A stretch of DNA of 64,000 nt from Cohnella herbarum (GCF_012849095.1 NZ_CP051680.1:7923001-7987000); one strand, 5' to 3'. Shown: positions 8,949-19,233, numbered from the stretch's first letter. Notes: generated by a model from the sequence alone, not told the origin. A program made the numbers and translations.

Positions 8949-10316
8949 ATGACGAAACAAATCAGGCTTAACGCTTTCGACGTGAACGCGGCCATGCACA
9001 ATTCCCATGGCCTATGGAAACATCCGGAAAGCGAGAGATACCGATACAAGGATTTGAAGTATTGGGTCGAGATGGCGCAATTGTTGGAGAAGGGCATGTT
9101 CGATGCGTTGTTCCTGGCGGACGTATACGGATTCTACGATATTTATCGGGGAAACCGGGATGCGGCACTCCGGGACGCCATCCAAGCGCCGATCAACGAT
9201 CCTTCTCTGATCATTCCGACGATGGCTTACGCCACTAAGCACCTGAGCTTCGCGGTAACGGTCCCGACGACCTACGAGCAGCCCTATGCCCACGCCAGGC
9301 GAATGACGACGCTGGATCACTTGACGAACGGCAGGATCGGTTGGAACGTCGTTACCTCCTTTCTCCCGAGCGCGGCGCGCAACTTCGGGTTGGACCGGAT
9401 GATCGGGCACGACGAGCGCTACGATATCGCGGACGAATACTTGGAAGTCGTGTATAAGCTATGGGAAGGCAGCTGGGAGGACGACGCGGTCATTCGGGAC
9501 ACGGTCAAAGGCATATACACCGACCCTGCCAAGGTTCGGGAAATCCATCACGAGGGTAAGCATTATCGCGTACCCGGGCCGCATCTTAGCGAACCTTCCC
9601 CGCAACGGACGCCGGTGTTGTATCAAGCCGGGGCATCGCCGAGAGGGAGGGCGTTCGCGGCGAAACACGCGGAATGCGTCTTCATAGACGGACATTCCTA
9701 TGAGAGCATGAAGTTTTACGTAGACGATATTCGCGCCCAAGCCGTCGCTTACGGTCGGCATCCCGATGATATTAAGGTGTTCATGGCGCTTAGCACGATC
9801 GTGGGGACGACGGCTAAGGAAGCGCAAGAGAAGTTCCGCGAGTTGACCGAGTTAAGCAGCGAAGAAGGACCGCAAGCGATTTACGGGGGGTATACCGGCA
9901 TCGACTTGTCGAAGGGAGATCCGAATCAGATATTGACTTACCAAGCAACCGATCACGGACAAACCGTGCTGGCTCGTTATACGAAGATGTCTCCCAAGGA
10001 GATGACTTACGGGGAAGTCATCGAATCGGTTAAGAAAATCGGAGGCAGGGCCGTCGTTCTGACCGGCTCCGCGGAGCAGGTAGCGGATCAAATGCAGGCA
10101 TGGATGGAGAAAACGGGGATCGACGGGTTTAATCTCGGCCATCTCGTCACTCCGGGCAGCTTGAAGGAAGTCATCGACGGAGTGATACCGATCTTGCAGG
10201 AGCGAGGGGTATACAAAACGGAATATGAAACAGGTACGATGCGAGAGAAGTTGTTCGGGGCCGGTCGAAGCCGACTGCCCGAGCGGCATCCCGGAGCCGG
10301 TTACCGATACAAGTGA
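8949..10316 (+). CDS. NtaA/SnaA/DszA-type flavin-dependent monooxygenase, first copy
   Basis: A luciferase-like flavin monooxygenase of 455 residues that needs reduced FMN from a partner reductase. Family features are LNAFDVNAAMHNSHGLWKHP at the start, LFLADVYGFYDIY, the region THARRMTTLDHLTNGRIGWN-like near residue 115-135, and the NLGHLVTPGS segment near the C-terminus. DszA, SnaA and NtaA cleave aryl sulfones, oxidise pristinamycin and attack nitrilotriacetate respectively. It is strikingly similar to the next gene, so the pair arose by duplication. No flavin reductase is seen in the cluster. Confidence 0.9.
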   Translation: MTKQIRLNAFDVNAAMHNSHGLWKHPESERYRYKDLKYWVEMAQLLEKGMFDALFLADVYGFYDIYRGNRDAALRDAIQAPINDPSLIIPTMAYATKHLSFAVTVPTTYEQPYAHARRMTTLDHLTNGRIGWNVVTSFLPSAARNFGLDRMIGHDERYDIADEYLEVVYKLWEGSWEDDAVIRDTVKGIYTDPAKVREIHHEGKHYRVPGPHLSEPSPQRTPVLYQAGASPRGRAFAAKHAECVFIDGHSYESMKFYVDDIRAQAVAYGRHPDDIKVFMALSTIVGTTAKEAQEKFRELTELSSEEGPQAIYGGYTGIDLSKGDPNQILTYQATDHGQTVLARYTKMSPKEMTYGEVIESVKKIGGRAVVLTGSAEQVADQMQAWMEKTGIDGFNLGHLVTPGSLKEVIDGVIPILQERGVYKTEYETGTMREKLFGAGRSRLPERHPGAGYRYK

Positions 10317-10328
10317 GGGATTGCGACG

Positions 10329-11699
10329 ATGGGGAAAAAAATATTGCTGAACGCTTTCGACATGAACACCGCCATGCACAGCGCTCATGGATTGTGGAAA
10401 CATCCGGCGAACCAACGCCATCGCTATAAAGATCTGAACTATTGGGTGGAATTGGCGCGATTGCTTGAGCGGGGGAAATTCGACGCCTTGTTCTTGGCGG
10501 ACGTGCTTGGTTTCTACGACATATTCGGCGGCAATCGTGACGCGGCGCTGCGCGATGCGGTTCAAGCGCCGGTGAACGATCCTTCGTTGATTATTCCGAC
10601 GATGGCTTATGCGACCGAGCATCTGAGCTTCGCGGTTACGATACCGACGACTTACGAGCCGCCATACGCGCACGCAAGACGGATGTCGACGCTGGATCAT
10701 TTAACGGGAGGACGGGTAGGCTGGAATATTGTCACGTCTTTCTTGCCGAGCGCGGCCTTGAATTTCGGTCTGGACCGAATGGTGACCCATGACGAAAGAT
10801 ACGAGGTCGCGGACGAATATCTCGACGTCGTTTATAAGCTGTGGGAAGCCAGTTGGGAGGATGACGCCGTCATTCGCGATACGGCGAGAGGCATCTACAC
10901 CGATCCTTCCAAAGTCCACGAGATTAATCATCAAGGCAAATACTATAACATTCCGGGTCCTCATCTGAGCGAACCTTCGCCTCAGCGTACGCCGGTTCTC
11001 TATCAAGCTGGAACGTCAGCAAGAGGCCGGGAGTTCGCGGCGAAACACGCGGAATGCGTGTTCATCGACGCCCACAATTTCGAGAGCTTGAAATTTTACG
11101 TGGACGATATCCGGGCCAAAGCGGTTTCTTACGGCCGCAAGCCGGAGGACGTTAAGGTGTTCATGGCGATCAATTCGATCGTGGGTCGCACCCGGGCCGA
11201 AGCGGAAGAAAAATATCGGGAGTATACGGCGATACGAAGCGATGAAGCGCCTCAAGTGCTCTACGGAGGCTTCAGCGGAATCGATCTGTCCAAGTACGAT
11301 CGGTCGGATTACTTGTCCTACTACGCGTCCGATCATGGACAGGCGGCGGTTGCCCGGTTTACGACGATGTCGGAGAAAAAGATGAACGTAGGCGAGGTCG
11401 TGGACGAGATTACGAAGATCGGCGGCAGAAGCGCGCTGCTCTTCGGATCCGGCGAGGAAGTCGCCGATCAAATGCAGCAATGGGTGGAACGAACCGGGAT
11501 CGACGGATTTAATCTCGCGCATCTCATCACTCCGGGAAGCTTGGAGGATATCATCGATTTGGTCGTTCCGGTCTTGCAGGAACGGGGATTGTACAAGACG
11601 GAGTACGAGAAGGGAACGATGCGCGAGAAGCTCTTCGGACCCGGGGAAAGCCGTCTTCCGGACAGGCATCCCGGAGCGGCTTTCCGCCGTCGCAAATGA
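10329..11699 (+). CDS. NtaA/SnaA/DszA-type flavin-dependent monooxygenase, second copy
   Basis: A 456-residue paralogue of the preceding gene, with matching N-terminal (LLNAFDMNTAMHSAHGLWKH) and C-terminal (EKGTMREKLFGPGESRLPDR) ends and the same internal motifs. The two diverge most in the region around residues 300-350, where the substrate-facing loop of this fold lies, suggesting different substrates or successive steps. The gene starts 12 bases after its sister ends. It is probably a cytoplasmic enzyme using diffusible FMNH2. Confidence 0.9.
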   Translation: MGKKILLNAFDMNTAMHSAHGLWKHPANQRHRYKDLNYWVELARLLERGKFDALFLADVLGFYDIFGGNRDAALRDAVQAPVNDPSLIIPTMAYATEHLSFAVTIPTTYEPPYAHARRMSTLDHLTGGRVGWNIVTSFLPSAALNFGLDRMVTHDERYEVADEYLDVVYKLWEASWEDDAVIRDTARGIYTDPSKVHEINHQGKYYNIPGPHLSEPSPQRTPVLYQAGTSARGREFAAKHAECVFIDAHNFESLKFYVDDIRAKAVSYGRKPEDVKVFMAINSIVGRTRAEAEEKYREYTAIRSDEAPQVLYGGFSGIDLSKYDRSDYLSYYASDHGQAAVARFTTMSEKKMNVGEVVDEITKIGGRSALLFGSGEEVADQMQQWVERTGIDGFNLAHLITPGSLEDIIDLVVPVLQERGLYKTEYEKGTMREKLFGPGESRLPDRHPGAAFRRRK

Positions 11700-11714
11700 C
11701 AAAGGAGTGAATGG

Positions 11715-13160
11715 GTGATGCCTTCCAGAGGACAACGATTCTTGGATAGCTTAAACGACGGCCGCAACGTCTGGGTCGATAACGATAGAGTAACCGATCT
11801 TCCCACTCATCCGGCATTTTCCGGAACGCTAGGTACGATTAGCCGGTTGTTCGATTTCTTGGACGATGCCAAGTTCAGGGATCACGTGGGGTATCCGGTG
11901 AACGGGCGCGACAAATACGCGCACAGCTCGTTTCTGGTTCCCTATAGCGCGGAGGATTTGGCGAAGAGAAGCAACGCGTTCTCTTATTGGGCCAAAGAGA
12001 CGAACGGCGTCATGAGCCGATTGTCCGATTACGCCCGTTCGTTGGTGACCGGGTGGTATGGCTCCCGTAAGCAGTTAGGCAAGCTGGAGTCCAAGCTGGA
12101 GTCGAAAATAGCGGCGTATTACGAAGAGGCGAGGGATAAGGATTTATTCCTGACGACTTCTCTACTGGATCCGCAGATCGACCGGTCCAAAGGGCTTGAC
12201 GATCAACGAATTGCCGAAAGGTATTTGCATGTCGTCAAGGAAACGAAAGAAGGCATCGTACTGAATGGCGCGAAGATGATCGCGACGGGAGCCCCCTATA
12301 CCCATGACTTTCTGATCTTCTCGTTTAACAAGCTGGATGTCCGGCACAGCAAGCACGCGCATGCCTTGATCGTACCCGCCGGGTCGAAAGGCTTGCATAT
12401 CGTGTGCAGGGACTCGTTCGCCGAAGCCGGCGTTCGGGATTATCCGCTTAGCGCCCGTTATGACGAAATGGACGCCGTCCTGTTGTTCGACGAAGTGCTT
12501 ATTCCCTGGGAACGGGTACTGATCAACGGCGACGCGGATGCGGTCTGGAAACTGAGAACCCATACCCCGTCCAATACGCTCGCTTTCCATCAGACGGTCG
12601 TTCGTTTCGTCGCGAAGCTGGAGTTCGTAACCGGAGTCGCTATCGCCGTAGCGGACGCGATCGGCGTCAACGGATTCCTGCACGTGCAGGAGAAGCTCGG
12701 AGAGCTGATTACGCAGATCGATACGATGAAGGCTCTCGTCATCGCTTCGGAAGCGCAGGCCAAACCCGACCCGGTCACGGGGATGTGGTTGCCGGAAGCT
12801 TCCTACATCGATACGGCGAGAAGCATCGGAACGAAGCTGTACCCAAGGGCGATCGAAATCCTCCAGCAGATCGGCGGCGGAGGTTTCGTTCAGACGCCGG
12901 CGAGGATGAGCCAGTTCGAAGGGCCGTTAAGCGACTTGCTTAACCGTTATTTCGAAGGGGTATCGTTAAACGCGGAAAACAAAGTACGGCTGTTCAAGCT
13001 GGCGTGGGACCTTATCGGCAGCCCGCTCGGTTCGAGGCATGAACTGTACGAACGATTCTACGCGGGAGATCCGGTTCGGAGTTTCGCGAATCAGTACATC
13101 GGCAGCGACAAATCCGCGTTGGTCGACCCGATATGGAAGCTTCTGCGACAATCCCGCTAG
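11715..13160 (+). CDS. HpaB-family flavin-dependent hydroxylase
   Basis: A 481-residue 4-hydroxyphenylacetate 3-hydroxylase-type oxygenase, related to the acyl-CoA dehydrogenase fold. It shows the HpaB opening (SLNDGRNVWVDNDRVTDL, then HPAF), the central GAKMIATGAPYTHDFLIF and the VLIPWERVLI loop, and the C-terminal GGGFVQTPARMSQFEGP segment. Family members hydroxylate aromatic rings with FADH2. In this operon it may open an aryl product of the DszA-like step (inference). GTG at 11715 and ATG at 11718 are both possible after AAAGGAG; spacing slightly favours GTG. Confidence 0.88.
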   Translation: MMPSRGQRFLDSLNDGRNVWVDNDRVTDLPTHPAFSGTLGTISRLFDFLDDAKFRDHVGYPVNGRDKYAHSSFLVPYSAEDLAKRSNAFSYWAKETNGVMSRLSDYARSLVTGWYGSRKQLGKLESKLESKIAAYYEEARDKDLFLTTSLLDPQIDRSKGLDDQRIAERYLHVVKETKEGIVLNGAKMIATGAPYTHDFLIFSFNKLDVRHSKHAHALIVPAGSKGLHIVCRDSFAEAGVRDYPLSARYDEMDAVLLFDEVLIPWERVLINGDADAVWKLRTHTPSNTLAFHQTVVRFVAKLEFVTGVAIAVADAIGVNGFLHVQEKLGELITQIDTMKALVIASEAQAKPDPVTGMWLPEASYIDTARSIGTKLYPRAIEILQQIGGGGFVQTPARMSQFEGPLSDLLNRYFEGVSLNAENKVRLFKLAWDLIGSPLGSRHELYERFYAGDPVRSFANQYIGSDKSALVDPIWKLLRQSR

Positions 13161-13181
13161 TAATAGGAAGGAGTAAATGAC

Positions 13182-14324
13182 ATGGAAGTGTTTTGGTTTA
13201 TTCCGACGCATGGCGACGGCAAGTATTTGGGGACCGGACATGGGGCCCGCGCCGTCGATTTCGATTACATGACTCAGATCGCCAAGGCAGCGGACAGCTT
13301 GGGATTCGGAGGCGTCCTGCTCCCCACCGGCAAATCCTGCGAAGATCCGTGGATCGCGGCTTCGGCTTTAATACCGATGACCCAAAAGCTTAAATTTCTC
13401 GTCGCGGTACGACCCGGACTCATGTCGCCGACGATAGCGGCGAGAATGGCCTCGACGTTCGACCGGATATCCGGTGGAAGGCTGCTTATCAACGTCGTGA
13501 CCGGGGGGGATCCGATAGAATTGGCCGGAGAAGGCCTCCATCTCGACCATGACGCCCGTTACGAGATGACCGACGAATTCCTTACCGTATGGCGTAAAGC
13601 GCTTCAAGGAGAGGAAATCGATCTGGACGGCGAGCATATTCGGATCAAAGGCGGCAAAGTGCTGTATCCGCCCGTTCAACAGCCGTATCCGCCTTTGTAT
13701 TTCGGAGGGTCTTCGGATGCGGGGCACAAAGTGGCGGCGAATCATATCGACGTTTATCTTTCCTGGGGGGAACCCCCGGAGCAAGTGAAGGAGAAGATCG
13801 ACGTCGTTCGCAAGCTCGCGGCCGAACAAGGGAGAACGGTGCGTTTCGGAATCAGGCTTCATGTGATCGTCAGGGAGAAAGAAGAAGACGCGTGGAAAGC
13901 GGCGGACGAGCTCATCAGCTATTTGGACGACGACACGATCGCGGGCGCCCAGAAAATATTGGACCGGTTCGACTCGGTCGGACAACGGCGAATGATGAAT
14001 TTGCACGGAGGCAGGCGCGAGAATTTGGAGATCAGTCCGAATCTATGGGCCGGCGTCGGACTTGTCCGTGGCGGCGCGGGAACCGCGCTAGTCGGCGATC
14101 CCCGAACGGTCGCGGATCGGATGAAGGCTTATGCGGATATCGGAATCGAGACGTTTATTCTATCAGGCTATCCTCACCTGGAGGAAGCCTACCGGACGGC
14201 AGAGTTGTTGTTCCCGTTGCTGCCGCTCAGCGGCAAGCAAGAGAAACGCGCGGGGAACTCCTATATTAGCCCGTTCGGGGAAATGATCGCGAACAACGAA
14301 ATCCCGAAAGCCGAAGCGAGATAA
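13182..14324 (+). CDS. ssuD: Alkanesulfonate monooxygenase SsuD
   Basis: An FMNH2-dependent luciferase-like enzyme that releases sulfite from alkanesulfonates. The 380-residue sequence carries SsuD features: [15 protein letters not shown] at the N-terminus, the active-site region [12 protein letters not shown], and [18 protein letters not shown] followed by [11 protein letters not shown]. It sits in the operon with its own importer, the usual ssu arrangement. No ssuE-type flavin reductase is present, so reduced flavin must come from elsewhere. Confidence 0.93.
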   Translation: MEVFWFIPTHGDGKYLGTGHGARAVDFDYMTQIAKAADSLGFGGVLLPTGKSCEDPWIAASALIPMTQKLKFLVAVRPGLMSPTIAARMASTFDRISGGRLLINVVTGGDPIELAGEGLHLDHDARYEMTDEFLTVWRKALQGEEIDLDGEHIRIKGGKVLYPPVQQPYPPLYFGGSSDAGHKVAANHIDVYLSWGEPPEQVKEKIDVVRKLAAEQGRTVRFGIRLHVIVREKEEDAWKAADELISYLDDDTIAGAQKILDRFDSVGQRRMMNLHGGRRENLEISPNLWAGVGLVRGGAGTALVGDPRTVADRMKAYADIGIETFILSGYPHLEEAYRTAELLFPLLPLSGKQEKRAGNSYISPFGEMIANNEIPKAEAR

Positions 14325-14350
14325 GGACATAGGCGCTAGGAGGTTTTATG

Positions 14351-15367
14351 ATGGCGGCGAACGGGATAGACGGCCGATGGCTCGCGGATCTGCCCAAGGT
14401 GGAATTGCACGTCCATCTCGAGGGCTCGATTCCGAGCGCGGCGTTGCTTGCGCTTGCGGATAAATACGGAGCGAAGCTGCCTCGGCCGATCGATAAGCTT
14501 TACGAATTCGACGGGCTGAAGCCTTTCCTTGAATTCCTGGATTGGATTTGCGGATTGATCCGCACCGGCGAGGAATTGGAGGGGATCGCTTACGAAGTCG
14601 CCCGACGATTGTCGGAGCAACGGGTCTCCTATGCGGAAATTATCGTGAATCCAACCCATTGGCATGAACATTGGACTGTTGAGCGATTGGTTTCCTCGTT
14701 GATCGCGGGTTTCGAACGCGCGGCGGATGAGGGATTAGCGGATTGCAGTCTGCTCTTATCCCTATTAAGGACGCAGAGCGGAGAAGCGGCCGAGGAACTC
14801 GTGGATTGGATGATCGCGAATCGAAACCCTCGCATTGCGGGCTTATCTATCGACGGGAACGAACAAGCCGCAGGGAGGACGGGGCCAAGATTCGCCAAGG
14901 CATTCGCGAAGGCTAAAGCCGCGGGCTTCTTTACGACGGCACATGCGGGGGAGTCCTCGGGACCCGAAGGGGTCCGGGATGCCCTCGATCTGTTAGTCGT
15001 CGATCGCATCGACCACGGGGTAAGGGCGGCGGAGGATCCGGACTTGATAATCCGGCTTGCTAACGAAGGGATCCCTCTGAACGTGTGCCTGACCTCGAAC
15101 TTGGTTCTGCTGTATCCTTCGATCGATGATCATCCTCTTCGCCGGTTGCTGGAGGCGGGGGTTCGCGTCACGGTGAATACCGATGACCCGGAGTTGCTGG
15201 GGATATCGCTAACAAGCGAATGGGAAAAGATCGGCTCGTTGTGCGAATGGACGCGCGAACATGCCGTGTCCGCTTCACGCCATGCGATTGACGCGGCTTT
15301 CTGCGACGATCGGAGGAAACGGGTGCTTCACGAGCAACTGACCGCGTTCTTGAATCGGACGAGTTAG
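14351..15367 (+). CDS. Adenosine deaminase-family metal-dependent hydrolase
   Basis: A 338-residue TIM-barrel deaminase. It shows the metal-binding LPKVELHVHLEGS near the start, HAGES in the middle (His plus catalytic Glu region), the RIDHG motif and the NTDDPELLG end motif. All belong to the adenosine/adenine/AMP deaminase family. Its position as last gene of an organosulfur operon is unusual; it may act on a purine-like or amino-heterocycle released by the oxygenases, or simply ride along. ATG 14351 is better spaced from AGGAGG than ATG 14348. Substrate unknown. Confidence 0.85.
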   Translation: MAANGIDGRWLADLPKVELHVHLEGSIPSAALLALADKYGAKLPRPIDKLYEFDGLKPFLEFLDWICGLIRTGEELEGIAYEVARRLSEQRVSYAEIIVNPTHWHEHWTVERLVSSLIAGFERAADEGLADCSLLLSLLRTQSGEAAEELVDWMIANRNPRIAGLSIDGNEQAAGRTGPRFAKAFAKAKAAGFFTTAHAGESSGPEGVRDALDLLVVDRIDHGVRAAEDPDLIIRLANEGIPLNVCLTSNLVLLYPSIDDHPLRRLLEAGVRVTVNTDDPELLGISLTSEWEKIGSLCEWTREHAVSASRHAIDAAFCDDRRKRVLHEQLTAFLNRTS

Positions 15368-15445
15368 CGCGTTAATGAAGACTTACAATCAAATAACTAA
15401 GGAAAAACGTGTTATCCCGTTAAAGCGGAAGCTCAAAGCTTCGTG

Positions 15446-16312
15446 CTAGAGTGGAGTGGCGGCACGTTGCACCTTGCGATAATCCCGGGCGGAAGTCCGG
15501 GTTATTTTTTTGAACGTTTTGCCGAAATGGGAGAAATTATCGAAGCCGGTTCGAGCGGCGACGTCCGTTACGGAGAGGCTGCTTTCTCTAAGCAAGCGCT
15601 GCGCTTCCTTAATTCGGGTGAGGTTCAAGTAATCGATCAAAGTAAAACCGGTAACTTCCTTAAATGCGCGACTCATGTAGTAAGGACTGATGAAAAACCG
15701 TTCGGCGAGCTGTTGGACGCGGATTTGTTCCCCGTAATTCGCGTTCAAATAACGCACGACTTCGGAGATTTTCCGGTGCAGCGGCGAAACGTAAGCGGGC
15801 TCCGGCGGGCGATTGGCTGCAACGTGACGAGAAGATAGTAGCATCAACTCCGTAACGGCTTGCCGGATTGAAATTACGTATCCCGGCGGCCGGTCTCTAA
15901 GTTCGACTAACATTCTTCCGATCGTTTGGCTAAGCCTCTCCCGGTTGTCGGACAGTAAGTTGACGATAGGACTGTCTTGGCGGAATGGACTAAGCAGCAG
16001 ATCGTCGTGGGGCTTAAGTACGTCCCTGACGAATCGTTCGTCGATATGGATAACGATTCTCTCGTGAGCGGGCTCGCCTTCCTGCAAAGTTTTATGAACC
16101 TCGTTCTTATCGATGAATACAAGGTCTCCGGCAGCGATCCGATAGGTCGTGTCTTTAACGAAGTAAATTCTCGAACCGGAAAGGAGGTAGTAGATTTCGT
16201 AATACGGATGAAAATGGTTGCTCGTCATGCTGAACGGTACCGTTCGCTTCACGTAATCGAGATATAGAGGATCGGAATAAGATCCGTATATCATCGTCTC
16301 GGGCAACTTCAT
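15446..16312 (-). CDS. AraC-family transcriptional regulator
   Basis: A 288-residue regulator with an N-terminal cupin-like sensing domain (residues about 20-100, including the HFHPYYEIYYLLSGS metal/sugar-pocket signature) and a C-terminal double helix-turn-helix (residues about 185-285; FFISPYYMSRAFKEVTG and VAARTGFDNFSHFGKTFKK). It is divergent from the Gfo/Idh/MocA and uxaC genes across a 144-bp spacer, so it most likely activates them in response to a sugar or uronate (inference). A GAGAGGAG ribosome binding site precedes the ATG. Confidence 0.9.
   Translation of the reverse strand: MKLPETMIYGSYSDPLYLDYVKRTVPFSMTSNHFHPYYEIYYLLSGSRIYFVKDTTYRIAAGDLVFIDKNEVHKTLQEGEPAHERIVIHIDERFVRDVLKPHDDLLLSPFRQDSPIVNLLSDNRERLSQTIGRMLVELRDRPPGYVISIRQAVTELMLLSSRHVAANRPPEPAYVSPLHRKISEVVRYLNANYGEQIRVQQLAERFFISPYYMSRAFKEVTGFTLIDYLNLTRIKEAQRLLRESSLSVTDVAARTGFDNFSHFGKTFKKITRTSARDYRKVQRAATPL
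15480..15511 (+). terminator. Terminator closing the organosulfur cluster
   Basis: Arms CCCGGGC and GTCCGGG form a hairpin followed by TTATTTTTTT. It overlaps the last codons of the convergent AraC-family gene and may serve both sides. Confidence 0.75.
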
Positions 16313-16456
16313 CGATCATCATCTCCTCTCTATGTTTATAGTATAGCAAGAAAAGCGGGGTTTTAAGAAAAAAAAGCAGAAAACACGGAGAATTAAATAC
16401 TCGTTTGCGATAAATTAGTGCTAGAGGATTGACACTATCGTAAAAGGGTGATGGAA

Positions 16457-17749
16457 ATGACTTTAAAGAAAAAATACGTACTCGTCGGTTCGGGCGGCAG
16501 GGCAGAGTTCTTCTATTCGGCGATCGCGACTTCATTTCATGAAACATCCGAATTGTTGGCGTTTTGCGACACGAACCAAACCCGCATGGATTACGCGAAT
16601 CGGCAATTGACGGAGCGTTACGGTTACCAAAAGGTCAACACTTATAAAGCGGAGCAATTCGAAGAGATGATCGCTAACGAGCGTCCGGATGCGGTGATCG
16701 TGACAAGCGTGGACCGGACCCATCACTCGTACATCATTCGCGCTATGGAGCTAGGCTGCGACGTCGTTACGGAGAAGCCGATGACGGTGGACGAGATCAA
16801 ATGCCAACAGATTCTTGACGCCGTCGAACGCACTCGCCGCGATGTGCGGGTAACGTTTAATTATCGTTATGCTCCCCATCATACGAAAGCCCGCGAACTG
16901 ATTGAAGACGGAACGATCGGCAAGATCACTTCCGTGCACTTCGAATGGTTGTTGAATACGCAGCACGGCGCGGACTACTTCCGCAGATGGCATCGCGACA
17001 AAAGAAACAGCGGCGGATTGCTCGTGCACAAATCGACTCACCATTTCGATCTCGTCAATTTCTGGATCGGTTCCGAGCCGGACACCGTCTTCGCTTTCGG
17101 AGATTTGCTGTTCTACGGCAAAGAAAACGCGGAGGCGCGCGGCGAAACCAAGTTCTATGACCGGGCAACGGGCAACCCGAACGCGAAAGAGGATCCGTTC
17201 GCGCTTCATATGGACGAGAACGAGAATCTGAAGGGGCTTTACTTGGACGCGGAGCATGAGGACGGCTACCGCCGCGACCAGAGCGTATTCGGAGACGGCA
17301 TCAATATTGAAGATACGATGGGCGTCATGGTAAAGTACAAGAATAATGCCATCATGACGTATTCGCTTAACGCGTATTTACCTTGGGAAGGTTACCGAAT
17401 TGCCTTTAACGGAACGAAGGGTCGCATCGAAATGAAGGTCGTCGAGCAATCTTATGTCAATTCCGGCGGAGAGAAGTCGCAGGAAGGCGCATTGCAAGCT
17501 CAAAGCATCACGGTATTCCCGATGTTCGCGGCTCCTTACGAAGTCGAAGTAGAAGAGGGCATAGGCGGGCATGGCGGCGGCGACCCCGCACTGCTGAACG
17601 ATATTTTCGGTACGCCGGTAGAGGATCGCTTCAATCGGGCGGCTAACCACATCGATGGAGCAAGATCGATTCTGACGGGAATTGCCGCGAATCGCTCCAT
17701 ACGGACAGGTCAACCCATAAAGGTAGATGAGCTGGTGAAATTTCACTGA
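16457..17749 (+). CDS. Gfo/Idh/MocA-family oxidoreductase
   Basis: An NAD(P)-dependent sugar dehydrogenase-type protein of 430 residues. It has an N-terminal Rossmann fold (YVLVGSGGRAEFF), the family's EKP motif (CDVVTEKPM) and a C-terminal alpha/beta substrate domain with GGLLVHKSTHHFDLVNFW. ATG 16457 is chosen over the upstream GTG 16448 and ATG 16451 because the AAAGGG sequence is only well spaced for it. The next gene is uxaC, 17 bases on, so a role in uronate or related sugar-acid use is likely but not proven. Confidence 0.88.
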   Translation: MTLKKKYVLVGSGGRAEFFYSAIATSFHETSELLAFCDTNQTRMDYANRQLTERYGYQKVNTYKAEQFEEMIANERPDAVIVTSVDRTHHSYIIRAMELGCDVVTEKPMTVDEIKCQQILDAVERTRRDVRVTFNYRYAPHHTKARELIEDGTIGKITSVHFEWLLNTQHGADYFRRWHRDKRNSGGLLVHKSTHHFDLVNFWIGSEPDTVFAFGDLLFYGKENAEARGETKFYDRATGNPNAKEDPFALHMDENENLKGLYLDAEHEDGYRRDQSVFGDGINIEDTMGVMVKYKNNAIMTYSLNAYLPWEGYRIAFNGTKGRIEMKVVEQSYVNSGGEKSQEGALQAQSITVFPMFAAPYEVEVEEGIGGHGGGDPALLNDIFGTPVEDRFNRAANHIDGARSILTGIAANRSIRTGQPIKVDELVKFH

Positions 17750-17766
17750 AGGAGCGGGATAACGAA

Positions 17767-19173
17767 GTGAAAGCGTTTATGGACGATAATTTTTTGCTTC
17801 AGAATGCCGTATCGGAACGATTGTATCATGATTACGCGGCGAAACAGCCGATCATAGATTATCATTGTCATTTGAATCCCCAGGAAATATTCGAGGACAA
17901 GCGCTTTAGCAATTTGGCGGAAATCTGGCTGTACGGGGATCACTATAAGTGGCGGGCGATGAGGGCCAACGGGATTCCCGAATCCCTCGTTACCGGAGGG
18001 CCGGGCGTTAGCGATTACGATCGGTTCATGGCTTGGGTGAAGACGGTTCCCGCTACGTTAGGCAATCCGTTATACCATTGGTCGCATTTGGAGCTTCGTC
18101 GTTATTTCAATATCGAAGAGACGATTAACGAGAAGAACGGACCGATTATCTGGGAGAAAGCCAACGCGATCTTGCAATCCGAACGTTTTTCCGTTAGGCA
18201 GCTTATTCGGGAACAGCGGGTTCGCGTCATCTGCACGACAGACGATCCGACCGATACGCTCGAATACCATGAGGGAATCAAAGGATTAGCGGACTTCGAT
18301 TGTCAGGTGCTTCCGTCGTTCAGACCGGACAAAGGTTTGGAAATACGCAGAGAACCGTTCGTGGCATGGGTGAAGAAGCTAGCGCAATCAGCGGGTATGC
18401 CGGTCACGAGCTACGGGCAATTCCTCGAAGCGATCGATAGCCGAATTCAACATTTCGCCAACGTCGGGTGTAAAGTATCCGATCACGCGTTAGATCAGGT
18501 GTACTACTCGGAAGCGACGCTGGACGAGGTTTCGGTTATTTTCTCCAAGGCAATGGACGGGCAACCGCTCACTTTGGAAGAAGAGCAGAAGCACAAAACC
18601 TATACGCTGATCCATCTCGGCCAGCAGTACGCGAAACGCGGTTGGACGATGCAGTTGCACATCCATGCTTCCCGGAACAACAACAGCCGCATGTTCTCGC
18701 GCTTGGGACCGGATACGGGATTCGATTCCATTCATGACGGACCGCTCGCTTATCCGTTGATGAAGCTGTTAGACGGAATCGAAGCCACGGGTACTCTGCC
18801 GCAGACGATTCTGTACTCTCTAAACCCGAAAGATTATAGCGTGTTGGGCACCGTCATGGGAAGCTTTCAGGACGGTAACGCTGTTGGGAAAATCCAATTG
18901 GGTTCGGCTTGGTGGTTCAACGATACGAAAGACGGCATGCTCGAACAGATGAACGTGCTTGCCAACATGGGGCTTTTGAGCCGGTTCGTGGGGATGCTTA
19001 CGGATTCTCGCAGCTTTCTCTCCTATCCGCGACATGAGTATTTCCGCAGAATCCTATGCAATATGCTCGGAGAATGGGTCGTTCGGGGCGAAGCTCCGGA
19101 TGATACGGATCTTCTGGGCGGCATGGTGGAAGATATTTGTTACCGTAACGCGAAACGGTATTTCAATTTTTAA
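17767..19173 (+). CDS. uxaC: Glucuronate isomerase
   Basis: Isomerises D-glucuronate to fructuronate and galacturonate to tagaturonate, the first cytoplasmic step of hexuronate breakdown. The 468-residue sequence has the family opening FLLQNAVSERLYHDYA, the metal-site IIDYHCHLNPQEI, the CTTDDP motif and the HIHASRNNNSRMF region. Length is normal. The start is GTG. No uxuA, uxuB or kdg genes follow, so the rest of the pathway is elsewhere. Confidence 0.95.
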   Translation: MKAFMDDNFLLQNAVSERLYHDYAAKQPIIDYHCHLNPQEIFEDKRFSNLAEIWLYGDHYKWRAMRANGIPESLVTGGPGVSDYDRFMAWVKTVPATLGNPLYHWSHLELRRYFNIEETINEKNGPIIWEKANAILQSERFSVRQLIREQRVRVICTTDDPTDTLEYHEGIKGLADFDCQVLPSFRPDKGLEIRREPFVAWVKKLAQSAGMPVTSYGQFLEAIDSRIQHFANVGCKVSDHALDQVYYSEATLDEVSVIFSKAMDGQPLTLEEEQKHKTYTLIHLGQQYAKRGWTMQLHIHASRNNNSRMFSRLGPDTGFDSIHDGPLAYPLMKLLDGIEATGTLPQTILYSLNPKDYSVLGTVMGSFQDGNAVGKIQLGSAWWFNDTKDGMLEQMNVLANMGLLSRFVGMLTDSRSFLSYPRHEYFRRILCNMLGEWVVRGEAPDDTDLLGGMVEDICYRNAKRYFNF

Positions 19174-19233
19174 TTGCGCGATCCTGCCTGCTTTGATATG
19201 CTTCGGTTATATTTAATTATCGGTCGTGAAGCA

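Noticed and set aside
5092..15367. Complete dibenzothiophene 4S (dsz) operon
   Set aside because: The gene set lacks a DszB-like desulfinase and the order differs; only individual enzyme folds match.
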